This document shows, one piece after another, positions 15,660 to 24,123 of a stretch of DNA of 64,000 bases. Both the position numbers and the translations under genes were made by a program. Under the pieces are notes generated by a model that was given only the letters and a program-made list of their open reading frames with translations, made no database searches and had not been told where the DNA came from. Position 1 is the first letter of the stretch. Each line of letters begins with the position of its first letter. The stretch spans positions 795,200 to 859,199 of the forward strand of contig NZ_JACHXJ010000003.1 of NCBI RefSeq assembly GCF_014192015.1, given 5' to 3'. The stretch comes from Paenibacillus rhizosphaerae (GTDB lineage: Bacteria; Bacillota; Bacilli; Paenibacillales; Paenibacillaceae).

Positions 15660-16436
15660 TTACAGAATATTTTCCAGTATCTTCGCAACCCCATCGTTAT
15701 CATTCGTATCCGTGACCTCTTTTGCCAACGCCTTTAGTTCTTCCACTGCATTTCCCATTGCCACGGGCCAACCACAAACTCTAAATAATCCAAGATCATT
15801 TCGATCATCACCAAAGGCGATCACTTTTTCAAGGGGGACATTCAAGCTTTTGCATAGTACATCGACAGCTTTTTCCTTTGAGGCCATTTTAGACGTGATC
15901 TGAACAAGTTCTCCATGATCTGTAACGATCACATTCAATTGGGCTGCAAGCTTCTCATTAAATAAGCTGGTATCCATATGGCCGTAAAAAAGAATTTTTG
16001 TTGCATCCAGTTTTTTTAGTTCTTCCAACGATTTCACGGTCGGATTTTCCTGAACCTTCATATAGGCTGTATAATCATACTCCTCAAGGCTCAACCATTC
16101 ATCCATTACTTCCAGACTTATTTTCAAACCCACGCCGCAGCTTAACCCATACTCCAAGACCTCAGCGGTCATTCGAGCTTCAATAGGTTCATGATGATGA
16201 ATTCCTGTTTGTTCACATATAATATAGGCTCCGTTGTAAAAAATAGTTGAACCCATCCTCAGTAATTCTTCCGGTAATAACCATCTCACAGCTCTTGGTG
16301 GCCTTGCGGTCGCAAAGATGATTTTCATTCCTTTCTCGTAACAATCCTGAATAACCTTATAGTTCCGGTCAGTAATTTGTTTATCTGAGTTGAGGAGAGT
16401 TCCATCTAAATCCAAAACAACTGCTGCAAAATTCAT
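15660..16436 (-). CDS. Cof-type HAD-IIB phosphatase
   Basis: A 258-residue Cof/YwpJ-like HAD phosphatase. Motif I is VVLDLDGTLLNSDKQI (D8, D10), motif II is IIFATARPPRAVRWLLPE, motif III/IV are SKMASKEKAVDVLCKSLN and VIAFGDDRNDLGLFRVCGWP, then VAMGNAVEELKALAKEVTDT. Such enzymes dephosphorylate sugar phosphates, flavin or pyridoxal phosphates. ATG at 16436 follows TTGGAGGGAGAATTTCA, better than the longer frame. Confidence 0.87.
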   Translation of the reverse strand: MNFAAVVLDLDGTLLNSDKQITDRNYKVIQDCYEKGMKIIFATARPPRAVRWLLPEELLRMGSTIFYNGAYIICEQTGIHHHEPIEARMTAEVLEYGLSCGVGLKISLEVMDEWLSLEEYDYTAYMKVQENPTVKSLEELKKLDATKILFYGHMDTSLFNEKLAAQLNVIVTDHGELVQITSKMASKEKAVDVLCKSLNVPLEKVIAFGDDRNDLGLFRVCGWPVAMGNAVEELKALAKEVTDTNDNDGVAKILENIL

Positions 16437-16518
16437 TGAAATTCTCCCTCCAATGAAATACAAATGAACAAACAAGCCCTTACGTTGCCTGAGCTTGTTG
16501 TCATTCCAATCATGTTCC

Positions 16519-16950
16519 CTAAACTTGATGATCGATTAACTCCTTTATGAAATAGTAATGCTTACTTCCTAGAGGTGCGTTCTCGATCACGGCCATTTCT
16601 TTATATCCATATTTCTTATAAAACTCAGGAGCCTGAAAACTGAAGGTGTTCAATTTAATGAAAGTACAGTGCTTTGTCCGTGCAATTCGTTCTGCTTCCT
16701 CCAGTAATCTTTTCCCATGCCCGCTTCTACGATGTTCATCTTCTACCCACAAAATATCAACTTCCATCCAATTCCAGCATATCGCGCTGTTTAGGCCGGC
16801 TATGATGCGGTCCTCTTCATCCTTAACGCAAAGATTCAATTCTTCATAAATACCATTGGGGACTTGATTTGAGTTAAATTCAATCAATTTATTCCTTACG
16901 TAATTCGCTTCATCCGCTGTTCCTCTTCGTATTTTTGGGATTTCGGACAT
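16519..16950 (-). CDS. GNAT family N-acetyltransferase
   Basis: A 143-residue GNAT with CoA site VDILWVEDEHRRSGHGKRLL (about residues 63-82) and the C-terminal FQAPEFYKKYGYKEMAVIEN. The WNWMEVDILWV strand and the following EDEHR form resemble the group of small GNATs linked to antibiotic or peptide acetylation. ATG follows CAGGAGGATACG. It lies in a row of minus-strand genes with short spacers and no shared promoter that can be seen. Confidence 0.84.
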   Translation of the reverse strand: MSEIPKIRRGTADEANYVRNKLIEFNSNQVPNGIYEELNLCVKDEEDRIIAGLNSAICWNWMEVDILWVEDEHRRSGHGKRLLEEAERIARTKHCTFIKLNTFSFQAPEFYKKYGYKEMAVIENAPLGSKHYYFIKELIDHQV

Positions 16951-16990
16951 CGTATCCTCCTGTTGGATTTGTATCGTTAAACTTCTCTTC

Positions 16991-17425
16991 CTAGGAATGA
17001 CCTGCTTTCATTCGCTCCATAATCGGATGGCCTTCTTTCAATTGAAGCAAGTCCCACAGGTTCCCATACAGGTCTTTAAAGACGGCGACCATTCCATAGG
17101 ACTGCTCTTTCGGCTCCCTCACAAATTCGACCCCTTTGGCGATCATATCGTTGTAATCTCTCCAGAAATCATCCGTATTCAGAAATAAAAACACTCTTCC
17201 GCCGGACTGTTTGCCGATGAATGGTTCCTGTTCAGGTTTCGATGCCCTTGCGAGTAAAATGGTTGTACCTGCCGAGCCCGGAGGAGCAACGACGACCCAA
17301 CGCTTATCCTGTTCCGGCTGATACGTATCCTCAACTAATGTAAAATGAAGCTTCTTCGTATAAAAATCGATAGCCTCATCGTAATCCTTAACAACTAGCG
17401 CGATGTGCACGATGGATTGAATCAT
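16991..17425 (-). CDS. VOC/glyoxalase-fold protein
   Basis: A 144-residue VOC protein: SIVHIALVVKDYDEAIDFYT at the N-terminus, KRWVVVAPPGSAGTTILLAR in the middle, and VAVFKDLYGNLWDLLQ at the C-terminus. The PPGSAGTTI and QSGGRVFLFL elements match the common YraH-like subgroup annotated as glyoxalase/bleomycin resistance-like. ATG at 17425 follows GGAGGAGAAGAGGAT; the ORF upstream of it lacks a site. Metal ligand candidates are the N-terminal His and a Glu near the third strand. Confidence 0.83.
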   Translation of the reverse strand: MIQSIVHIALVVKDYDEAIDFYTKKLHFTLVEDTYQPEQDKRWVVVAPPGSAGTTILLARASKPEQEPFIGKQSGGRVFLFLNTDDFWRDYNDMIAKGVEFVREPKEQSYGMVAVFKDLYGNLWDLLQLKEGHPIMERMKAGHS

Positions 17426-17522
17426 ATCCTCTTCTCCTCCGATACCTTGTAACATCCCGTGAAACATTGAATTCATTTTATACGGATTCCTAAAATTTAC
17501 AAGGTTTTTCCTTGAAACAACC

Positions 17523-18575
17523 TCATTTCTCCGGAACGCCCCCGTCCATACGAACGACCACCTTGCCTATCGCTCGACCTTGGCCGAAGTACTCAAAAGC
17601 CTTGGCCGCGTCCCCCAATGAATAAACCCGATCAATGACAGGCTTGACTTGACCCGTTTCCACCAAAGACCTCCAGATCAACTGGTCGTCATGGTTCGGC
17701 TTATGGATCAGCAATCCCAAGTTCTTTTTTTGAAGCTTAGCCGTCCATGGTGCAGCCAATAATGTCTGAAAAATACGCGGAAAGGACCCCCCCACCATGA
17801 CATAGGATCCGCCCGGTTGGAGTGCTCGCTGGATCGCAAATACGGATCGGTTTCCGACCACATCGAGGATCAGATCATACCGCTTATCCCCAGCAGTGAA
17901 GTCCTCACTCATATAATCCACAACATGATCCGCCCCCACGGACAGCAGCGTTTCCAGCTTCTCGGCCCGATCTACGCCGGTTACCACTGCGCCATGCAGC
18001 TTGGCGTATTGAATCCCAAACGTGCCTACGCCGCCGCCCGCTCCATTAATAAGAACGTGACGGTCTTTCGCAAGCTTTCCTTTGTCGCGTAATCCTTGCA
18101 AGGCCAGAACCGCTGCTTGAGGAATGGCTGCCGCCTGCTCGAAGCTCACCCCTTCCGGTTTCGGCGTCAGTGCTTTTTCGTCAGCGCAAACATATTCTGC
18201 AAACCCTCCCCAGCCACAGCCGGAAATATCTCCAAATACTTCGTCTCCGGGCCGAAACCGCTTGGCCGCCTCCCCCACGGCGATAATCCTTCCTGCAATG
18301 TCCGCGCCTAAAATACGGTACCGGGGCTTACGCATCCCGCCAATACGGTTCACAAACGGCTTTCCACGCAGGAGATCCCAGTCCCAGGAATTTACGGATG
18401 CGGCGTGGACTGCGATCAACACCTCATGGTCCTTAGGCTTAGGAATCTCCACCACTTCCATCCGGAGAACATCCGGCTGTCCGTATGTGTCATAGACAAG
18501 CGCCCTCATCGTACCCGATCCTAGACTTGCTTGATGGTCTTTCGTCTCGATCCCGGTCTTCATGGCCGACACCAT
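17523..18575 (-). CDS. NAD(P)-dependent MDR oxidoreductase
   Basis: A 350-residue medium-chain reductase of the quinone-oxidoreductase/zinc-less type. The GroES-like part starts at about residue 23 (MRALVYDTYGQPDVLRMEVV). The nucleotide site is LINGAGGGVGTFGIQYAKLH, followed by VTGVDRAEKLETLLSVGADH. The catalytic-zinc cysteine of true alcohol dehydrogenases is not evident. It ends GKVVVRMD. The start is uncertain: ATG 18575 has AAGGTAGG nearby, but ATG 18563 or the ATG at residue 23 are possible. Confidence 0.83.
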   Translation of the reverse strand: MVSAMKTGIETKDHQASLGSGTMRALVYDTYGQPDVLRMEVVEIPKPKDHEVLIAVHAASVNSWDWDLLRGKPFVNRIGGMRKPRYRILGADIAGRIIAVGEAAKRFRPGDEVFGDISGCGWGGFAEYVCADEKALTPKPEGVSFEQAAAIPQAAVLALQGLRDKGKLAKDRHVLINGAGGGVGTFGIQYAKLHGAVVTGVDRAEKLETLLSVGADHVVDYMSEDFTAGDKRYDLILDVVGNRSVFAIQRALQPGGSYVMVGGSFPRIFQTLLAAPWTAKLQKKNLGLLIHKPNHDDQLIWRSLVETGQVKPVIDRVYSLGDAAKAFEYFGQGRAIGKVVVRMDGGVPEK

Positions 18576-18638
18576 CCTACCTTCAAATTAGGGTTAAACG
18601 CTAAGGCGAGCTAGGCAAATCTTCTAAAGCAGAAGAGA

Positions 18639-19163
18639 TTAGCTCCTTTTTAAAATGCCTAAATATGCACTCCACGGCCCAACGTCAGCCCGGTATCTCT
18701 CCGCCATCACCCGAACGATTTGCGTCATATGCGTAAAATCATGCACGACCCATGCAGAGAGCAACTCCCTCAACTTCACGACGCCGAATTCCGGATGCAG
18801 ACCGGTCTTTTCCAGATCCAGGGGATCGACGACTGCCCTCAGTTTGGATAGGTTCGCCATTCTCATGGTGTGAAACTCTAGTAATGCCTCTTCAACGGTT
18901 CTTTCAGACGTGCCTTTTAAGTGGGAATAGCGGTCAAATACGGGAAATGGATTATTTTCCCCTTCCGCAAGAATGGATTCCATCCTCGGGATCCAGTTAT
19001 GCTTCTCCGCTTCAATGAGGTGTTCAACCACTTCAAGCGGGTTCCAGGTTCCTTCCCCTTCATTGCTATGCAGCCATCCCTCGGATAGACCGGATAAAAA
19101 GCTCTCTAAGGTTTGTGGCGTGCGTCCCAAAATTTCGAAGGCTTCATTCATATGGAAGTTCAT
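18639..19163 (-). CDS. DinB family protein
   Basis: A 174-residue four-helix DinB/YfiT-like protein. Metal-ligand histidines are visible in PLEVVEHLIEAEKHNWIPRM and in WVVHDFTHMTQIVRVMAERY, the usual H...H-x3-H layout. DinB_2 members bind divalent metal; some are bacillithiol or mycothiol transferases, which suits a Bacillota host that uses bacillithiol. ATG at 19163 follows AAAAGGAGTGTTGAT. One of three DinB genes in the window; another is frameshifted. Confidence 0.82.
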   Translation of the reverse strand: MNFHMNEAFEILGRTPQTLESFLSGLSEGWLHSNEGEGTWNPLEVVEHLIEAEKHNWIPRMESILAEGENNPFPVFDRYSHLKGTSERTVEEALLEFHTMRMANLSKLRAVVDPLDLEKTGLHPEFGVVKLRELLSAWVVHDFTHMTQIVRVMAERYRADVGPWSAYLGILKRS

Positions 19164-19245
19164 ATCAACACTCCTTTTGGCTATTTTCAAGCTCCCTTAC
19201 TCATCCAGCTCCTCCCACTCCTCATCAAGCACCAGAACGCCACGT

Positions 19246-19734
19246 TCATTCCGTATGAATGCTGTCCCTGGCGGCGAGTGAAATTTGAAAAGATGGATGC
19301 ATTGCTTTCGAATGGATCTTTTCAAAATAAATGGGCTTCAAAATAGGGTCGAAGTACATCAAAAACAAGGTCACTCCGATGATCAAGAGGGAACTTCCCC
19401 AAGCAAGTTGAGCCCTCCGTATCCAAAAAACATTACCACAAACCCACACCCGAATGAGGAACAAGCAGCTTCCAATGATGAGATAGGCAGGCACATAACC
19501 CTCCATACACCAATAAAAAAGGCTGCACCAGTATATCCACACGAGCAGCATCAGCATGTTATTGGAACTAGCGCTAACCTTTTTATCATTCGAAATCCGT
19601 CTGACTTCAATCCGATGATCCATAAGCCACTGCCTAGCTTCATCGATATCGGAAACGACAAAACCATACACAGCTTGCGGGCCGCTTGAATACCTCATCT
19701 GTGAGTTCACCGCTTCTTCACTTACGATCAGCAT
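19246..19734 (-). CDS. Membrane protein of unknown function
   Basis: A 162-residue frame with a soluble N-terminal part (YGFVVSDIDEARQWLMDHRI) that looks like half a VOC or GYD-like beta-alpha unit. Three hydrophobic segments follow (MLMLLVWIYWCSLFYWCM, AYLIIGSCLFLIRVWVCG, GSSLLIIGVTLFLMYF) and then a polar tail. The start is unclear: ATG 19734 and TTG 19773 both have weak sites. It may be a divergent or partly decayed gene. No family recognised. Confidence 0.45.
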   Translation of the reverse strand: MLIVSEEAVNSQMRYSSGPQAVYGFVVSDIDEARQWLMDHRIEVRRISNDKKVSASSNNMLMLLVWIYWCSLFYWCMEGYVPAYLIIGSCLFLIRVWVCGNVFWIRRAQLAWGSSLLIIGVTLFLMYFDPILKPIYFEKIHSKAMHPSFQISLAARDSIHTE

Positions 19735-19881
19735 GATCCGAATTCCCGTTGTTGACCTCATTTCCACGTACAAAGGATCTTCAAACGCAGGTTCAAAAAA
19801 AGCGTTCCAGGTTCGTTACAGGGATATAAAAGTATCGCCTCAACAATTCCATCAAACAACGCCCTCCTCTCTCCATCCGGG

Positions 19882-20325
19882 TTATCTTCTTACAAAATCC
19901 TCTTTTATTTCATCCTGCGGATCCCATATAGACCAAGCGTCCTCCAGCAGATTCCCCTCATGATCTCTAAAGTAAAAATATCTAGCTTCTCCAGCTCCGA
20001 GAGTCTGTAAATCTTCGACCATCAGCCCCTTGTCCTTCATGAATTGATGGGTGTACTCAATGTCTGGACAGTTTATCGCCATGATCGGAAAAGGCCTGCC
20101 ATTCCTCATAATTTCCAGCGGCTGCTTGTCTTCTGTTTCAATGAGCAGCAAAGCAATCGAGTGTTGATGGGGGTGATGCAGTACGGCAATATGAGATCCG
20201 CGGTCCTGGAACTTCTTCATTAACTTAAAATCCAAGTTTTCCGTGTACCACGCAATAGAATCATCAATACGGGTTGTCGGAACATATACGTAGCCAATAC
20301 GGGAGAAAGCAAATGTCGAATTCAT
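19882..20325 (-). CDS. VOC/glyoxalase-fold protein
   Basis: A 147-residue VOC protein: FSRIGYVYVPTTRIDDSIAW at the N-terminus and GEARYFYFRDHEGNLLEDAW at the C-terminus, with a middle strand HSIALLLIE. The first metal ligand position is a Tyr/Val region rather than a clear His, while the C-terminal Glu of NLLEDAW is present. ATG at 20325 follows CGAAGGAGTGTATCCA; the longer frame would run into the upstream gene. Function within the superfamily is open. Confidence 0.8.
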   Translation of the reverse strand: MNSTFAFSRIGYVYVPTTRIDDSIAWYTENLDFKLMKKFQDRGSHIAVLHHPHQHSIALLLIETEDKQPLEIMRNGRPFPIMAINCPDIEYTHQFMKDKGLMVEDLQTLGAGEARYFYFRDHEGNLLEDAWSIWDPQDEIKEDFVRR

Positions 20326-20353
20326 TGGATACACTCCTTCGTTTGGATGGTTT

Positions 20354-20671
20354 TTAGTCTTCATTTAGGTTTGAAGAATAATCAAAAAAGTGATGAAGAA
20401 TCCCGAAGGCCTTTATTTCATAATCCATACTTCCTTCAGCATACTTATCCTTTACTTGTGTATAAATCCCCGCGTGCATAATATATCTGGACTTCCACTT
20501 AACCTCGGCTTCTTGTCTCTTGCACCCAATGTCAAATCCAGTATTCACGCATACTATGCCGTGTTCCTTGGAAAGCCATTTCGTATACCCAGCCTCATTG
20601 GGACAGGTCATCACTAAAACTATCAATACAGCGCCAACCAGGCCGAGGGCCCACTTCAAAGCATTACTCAT
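20354..20671 (-). CDS. Small membrane-anchored protein (DUF4359-like)
   Basis: A 105-residue protein with one N-terminal hydrophobic segment (ALKWALGLVGAVLIVLVMTC) followed by an extracytoplasmic domain starting PNEAGYTKWLSKEHG. Two cysteines (IVCVNTGFDIGCKR) could form a disulfide. The NPxxxxY-x2-W pattern after the helix resembles DUF4359 proteins, but this is a weak comparison. ATG at 20671 is preceded by AAAGGAG and an adjacent ATG. Unknown role; probably co-transcribed with the VOC gene downstream. Confidence 0.6.
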   Translation of the reverse strand: MSNALKWALGLVGAVLIVLVMTCPNEAGYTKWLSKEHGIVCVNTGFDIGCKRQEAEVKWKSRYIMHAGIYTQVKDKYAEGSMDYEIKAFGILHHFFDYSSNLNED

Positions 20672-20726
20672 CATATCTCCTTTAACTTTTAAAACATTTC
20701 TCTTCACCAGCTGCTTTGCCTTGAAT

Positions 20727-20843
20727 TCACTTTTCTTTATACCACTTTCTAAGCTGTAGTTTTTGGGTTTTCTCTTTTACAGCGGGATATAAGATTCCTA
20801 CCATGGGCGCCATATTGGCTTCACCTTTTAAATCGTAGAACAT
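20727..20843 (-). CDS. Small protein (38 aa), unknown
   Basis: A 38-residue frame starting MFYDLKGEANMAPMVGILYP and ending with a basic tail (KLQLRKWYKEK). Support comes from a very strong ribosome binding site, AAGGAGGAGCC, five bases before the ATG. It lies just downstream of a repeated leader hairpin (20903-20937), which is placed upstream of two other genes in the window. No family recognised. Confidence 0.45.
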   Translation of the reverse strand: MFYDLKGEANMAPMVGILYPAVKEKTQKLQLRKWYKEK

Positions 20844-20902
20844 CCTGGCTCCTCCTTGATGATATTCGAAATCCTTCCTCTTCCACATTTCTTTATAAAA
20901 TA

Positions 20903-20937
20903 ACCCAGCCATAGATAGCTCTTATCTTAGGCTGGGT
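20903..20937 (-). repeat. Dispersed leader hairpin, copy 1
   Basis: On the minus strand ACCCAGCC-TAA-GATA pairs with TATC-TAT-GGCTGGGT. The stem is shared with copies 2 and 3, but with compensating changes (CAGCC/GGCTG here, CGGCC/GGTCG there). About 95 bases of flank, including TGTATAATCATGGAA (a -10-like TATAAT upstream on the minus strand), also match copy 2. It precedes the 38-residue gene. Confidence 0.6.
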
Positions 20938-21025
20938 CGTTTGTTGTCTGAATCCTTTTCCATGATTATACAACTAGATGACGGATAGGAGAAAGCCCCC
21001 TGGCGACTATACTCCCTTCAACTTA

Positions 21026-21532
21026 TTAGTCTTGTCTAGCATTTCTCATACGGATCATGGAAAAGTTGACGGTGGACTTCAATATTTGTTCTCGCAGGGG
21101 CTGTAACGATGGAGTGATCCTTAGCTCTATACCCTCATTCAAAATCGCAGTTATCAAATCGTCGATTCTCTCTACTTCCATTGGTATAAGCGGACGTCTT
21201 GATACATAGTAACCCGCATTCTCTTCCTCTACCTCGAAATCAGCTGCATCAAAAGTGTAACGATAGATAGAACCCTTATTTACCCGTTCATACCACCCGG
21301 TTTCAATCGCTATGATCCGGCGTGCTTTCGACATTCCAAAAAAACGTTCATTATCCATATCACTTGTATCATCCTTGGGCCAAAGGCAGACTCTCGGGCA
21401 ATCTCGTGGAAAATAATAATGCGGCGCATGATACTCATCGATCGTCCAGACTTTCGCATCGGTTTGATCATATATGGTCCGAGGTTCAAAGATTTGGATG
21501 TCGGGTTCTTCGCTAAAATGAAACAGCTTCAT
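21026..21532 (-). CDS. DUF6886-like protein
   Basis: A 168-residue soluble protein that starts MKLFHFSEEPDIQIFEPRTI and contains VWTIDEYHAPHYYFPRDCPR. This is the pattern of an uncharacterised family in Bacillota (DUF6886), whose N-terminal HFSEEP motif recalls ADP-ribosyltransferase-like or RES-type folds. The function is not established. ATG follows GAAGGGGGAATACAA. It ends 13 bases after the stop of nothing else on the strand and starts 14 bases downstream of the P-loop gene, so the two are likely co-transcribed. Confidence 0.7.
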   Translation of the reverse strand: MKLFHFSEEPDIQIFEPRTIYDQTDAKVWTIDEYHAPHYYFPRDCPRVCLWPKDDTSDMDNERFFGMSKARRIIAIETGWYERVNKGSIYRYTFDAADFEVEEENAGYYVSRRPLIPMEVERIDDLITAILNEGIELRITPSLQPLREQILKSTVNFSMIRMRNARQD

Positions 21533-21545
21533 TTGTATTCCCCCT

Positions 21546-22391
21546 TCATTGCGCTACTTCCAAGAACCCCCTTACCTCCTGTAACACGGGTTCCCAATCA
21601 AATTCCGTATTATTTATCGTTAATTTATCGATTTTCAATTGATCCATGATGTCTAATTCATATTCTTTTCGTACCTTCAGCACTTCACAAAGACCATCCA
21701 CACCGTGATACCCCTTTGCTTTACCGTATCCCTGCTCTGTGAAGTACCGGGTAATATGGCGCAGCCACTCATCCGATCGTTCCTGAATGACTCTGTTGAT
21801 GGTCGACTTTATATCATCTTGGTAAAAGTAGATGATTTTAGGATCTAAAGGTTGAATCATCGTTTCTATTCTCTTTATAAAATCAGTAATCATTTGTTTT
21901 GACTGATTGAACCGCCCGAACATCATAGTCAGCGGATTCTGCAAAAAGCAGCATTCTAGAATAACTATTCTTTCAGATTGTTGAGCATATGTAACGAATT
22001 CCGTCCATCTCTCCATGATGAGTTCTTGATATCGATCCAACGATCCATTGTATACATCAAATCCAGATATCTCATCGATAATGTGCTTATATTTTTCCAT
22101 CGATATTTGTTGTTGCAATTTACCGTAGTAAATTAATTGATACTGCCTGACGGTTTGAGTAAATGAATCTAGGGTCTCGCTTAATTCAGGGTACTTATTT
22201 ATCAGGATTTTATATACGTTACTATCCAGACAAGCCACGGATTCATAATCCGCCGGATGATTTAAATCCCCTTCGAGATACAATGGATTGTCTTTACCGT
22301 GAGCATCCAGCAGCCCCTTAATATATCGAGCTGTAGAGGTTTTACCTGATCCGGGTATGCCTTCTACTAGAATTAATTTTGTTTGGCTCAA
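21546..22391 (-). CDS. P-loop NTPase/kinase-like protein
   Basis: A 281-residue protein with Walker A LILVEGIPGSGKTSTARYIK (residues 6-25) and a Walker-B-like strand IVILECCFLQNPLTMMFGRF. A late region, PKIIYFYQDDIKSTINRVIQ, is lid-like and recalls thymidylate or gluconate-type kinases. It matches a family of uncharacterised Bacillota proteins often placed beside GNAT and Nudix genes. The start is TTG at 22391 behind AAAGGAGACAACATC. Substrate unknown. Confidence 0.75.
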   Translation of the reverse strand: MSQTKLILVEGIPGSGKTSTARYIKGLLDAHGKDNPLYLEGDLNHPADYESVACLDSNVYKILINKYPELSETLDSFTQTVRQYQLIYYGKLQQQISMEKYKHIIDEISGFDVYNGSLDRYQELIMERWTEFVTYAQQSERIVILECCFLQNPLTMMFGRFNQSKQMITDFIKRIETMIQPLDPKIIYFYQDDIKSTINRVIQERSDEWLRHITRYFTEQGYGKAKGYHGVDGLCEVLKVRKEYELDIMDQLKIDKLTINNTEFDWEPVLQEVRGFLEVAQ

Positions 22392-22467
22392 GATGTTGTC
22401 TCCTTTATGCCGGTGTCTTTTGTAATTGGAGCCCTCGAATCTGTAATTTCACGTTCCAGTGTTACTC

Positions 22468-22818
22468 TTAATTCTTGAGCTTCATCATCATTCCAAGATA
22501 ATAATAAGCATCTTCATTTTCAGGATTTATCTTTAGCGCATCATCTAAACACATCTTTGCTTCACTTAGGTTTCCCTGCTTTATGAAAACCCTGCTCTTA
22601 TTCATGTAAGGTCTTTCCCAATGTGGGGCTCTGCCTATCACTTCATCAAACCAACCTAATACTTGCCCAAAGTTCCCCATTTGTAATTCTCAGCAACCCA
22701 GATAGTTGATGCTTGAGTTCAATTCAAGCTGTTTATCGATACATTCTCTAAAAATGTCAGCTGCCTCTTGATATCTACCTTCAAAATATAGTTGATCGCC
22801 AATATCGTATAGGGACAT
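22468..22818 (-). pseudogene. TPR-repeat gene with internal TGA
   Basis: The frame from ATG 22818 gives MSLYDIGDQLYFEGRYQEAA and NSSINYLGC, then a TGA at 22690-22692. It continues in the same frame as ELQMGNFGQVLGWFDEVIGR and SEAKMCLDDALKINPENEDA. Together these are three consecutive tetratricopeptide repeats, so the gene was one 116-residue protein; a single C-to-T change (CGA to TGA) would explain it. The second half could restart at its own ATG (22680), though no site is seen. TPR proteins of this size bind partners rather than catalyse. Confidence 0.7.
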
Positions 22819-22840
22819 TAAGGATTGATCCCTCCAAATT

Positions 22841-23398
22841 TTAAATCAAGTGCTGATGTAGCTCCTCGTATTCTCTTTTCAAAATACTCATATAAATCGT
22901 ATCCGAGTAACGTCCGTTAATAAACGTCTTCTCTCTTAACCTTCCTTCTTCCTTAAATCCGCATTTCAAATAACATTGGTATGCTCTCTCGTTGAAATCA
23001 TGAACTTCTAATTGCAATCGATTCAAATTCAATCTGTTAAAAACAAACTCCTGCAGCACTTTTATGGCCTCCGTACCATATCCCTTGCCAAGCTGCTCTT
23101 TTATTCCAATGACAATGCCAAGCTCAGCCGATCTATTTTTCCAATCTAATCTGAACAAATCGATTTGCCCGATATACTCTTCGGTATCTTTGTCTGAAAT
23201 GACAAATCCTTTTTGTTCCGTTTTGCCCTCAAGTATTGAATTTATGTATTGCTCTGTTCCGTTTAGAGTATGTGGAAATAAAAAAATATCCGACAGATTA
23301 TCTACGATCTCCGGGTCATTACACCACTTTCTCATAGAAACTAAATCCTCTTTTCTATACTCTCGCAAAACAATCCGGTTTCCAATAAGCTTCGGCAT
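22841..23398 (-). CDS. RimJ/RimL-type GNAT acetyltransferase
   Basis: A 185-residue RimJ/RimL-type protein: GNRIVLREYRKEDLVSMRKW at the N-terminus and AELGIVIGIKEQLGKGYGTE for the CoA site. The C-terminal signature is ERAYQCYLKCGFKEEGRLRE. It resembles spermidine or diamine acetyltransferase-like and ribosomal-protein acetyltransferase-like members. The start follows a G-rich site (AAAAGGGTG). Substrate unknown. Confidence 0.85.
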   Translation of the reverse strand: MPKLIGNRIVLREYRKEDLVSMRKWCNDPEIVDNLSDIFLFPHTLNGTEQYINSILEGKTEQKGFVISDKDTEEYIGQIDLFRLDWKNRSAELGIVIGIKEQLGKGYGTEAIKVLQEFVFNRLNLNRLQLEVHDFNERAYQCYLKCGFKEEGRLREKTFINGRYSDTIYMSILKREYEELHQHLI

Positions 23399-23436
23399 GG
23401 TGACACACCCTTTTCTGTTTAATGGTTATCGCTTTT

Positions 23437-23874
23437 TCATGACAAATGCTTCCGATACCCCTCGACCTTCTCATCTTTAAATCCTAATTTCTCATAAAAA
23501 GCATGGGCTTCTTTTCTCTGTCCACCAGACACAAAAATCACATAATAACAGTCTCTCTCCCGCGCTATGGCCTCGATATTCATCATTAACTGCTTTCCTA
23601 TGCCGAGCCTGCGAAAACGATTTGAAACCACAACGTTCTCAATCACCATGAAGGGACTGCACTCTCCGACAAGATCATGGCAGACAATCCCCATAACGGA
23701 CCCTGCCAGCTCTCCATCCTTAAAAGCCCCCAGGACATGGTAGTTACCGTTTGCTTGCATGACTTCATATACCTCTACCATTTTTTCGTAATTGGTAGGC
23801 TGACCCATAAGTTCCTCATACAGACGGCATAGATCATGCAGATCGTCTTTGGTTACTTCTCTTATAGTAATCAT
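23437..23874 (-). CDS. GNAT family N-acetyltransferase
   Basis: A 145-residue GNAT: VIENVVVSNRFRRLGIGKQL gives the CoA pyrophosphate loop (about residues 80-99), followed by AIARERDCYYVIFVSGGQRK and AHAFYEKLGFKDE. It begins MITIREVTKDDLHDLCRLYE. This layout is the common Acetyltransf_1 form seen in aminoglycoside or peptide acetyltransferases. ATG at 23874 follows AAGGAGAAGCTGTTCA. Confidence 0.86.
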   Translation of the reverse strand: MITIREVTKDDLHDLCRLYEELMGQPTNYEKMVEVYEVMQANGNYHVLGAFKDGELAGSVMGIVCHDLVGECSPFMVIENVVVSNRFRRLGIGKQLMMNIEAIARERDCYYVIFVSGGQRKEAHAFYEKLGFKDEKVEGYRKHLS

Positions 23875-23914
23875 TGAACAGCTTCTCCTTGCTTTCAAAA
23901 GTAAAGGCCACTAC

Positions 23915-24049
23915 TCATTTACTGTCTGGTTTTATAAAACGTCCTATCACAAATAGCTTGTTGGAATCATTGGGATTGAACATCGGTGTGGTTTGGCCAG
24001 GGTGAACTTCGATCACTCCGTCCGGTTGAACAACGATCTTCGATCGCAA
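23915..24049 (-). CDS. Possible small protein (44 aa), TTG start
   Basis: A 44-codon frame from TTG 24049: it starts LRSKIVVQPDGVIEVHPGQT and ends NKLFVIGRFIKPDSK. The composition and the alternating hydrophobic pattern (KIVVQPDGVIEV, KLFVIGRFI) look like a small beta protein rather than chance. AAGGAGG lies 12 bases upstream, rather far. It fills the gap between the GNAT and kinase genes. It may also be the remnant of a longer gene. Confidence 0.4.
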   Translation of the reverse strand: MRSKIVVQPDGVIEVHPGQTTPMFNPNDSNKLFVIGRFIKPDSK

Positions 24050-24123
24050 TGAATGACCTGCCTCCTTACATCTGGTTTCCCACATGTATATTGATGATAC
24101 CGCATATACAACACAACATTAAC

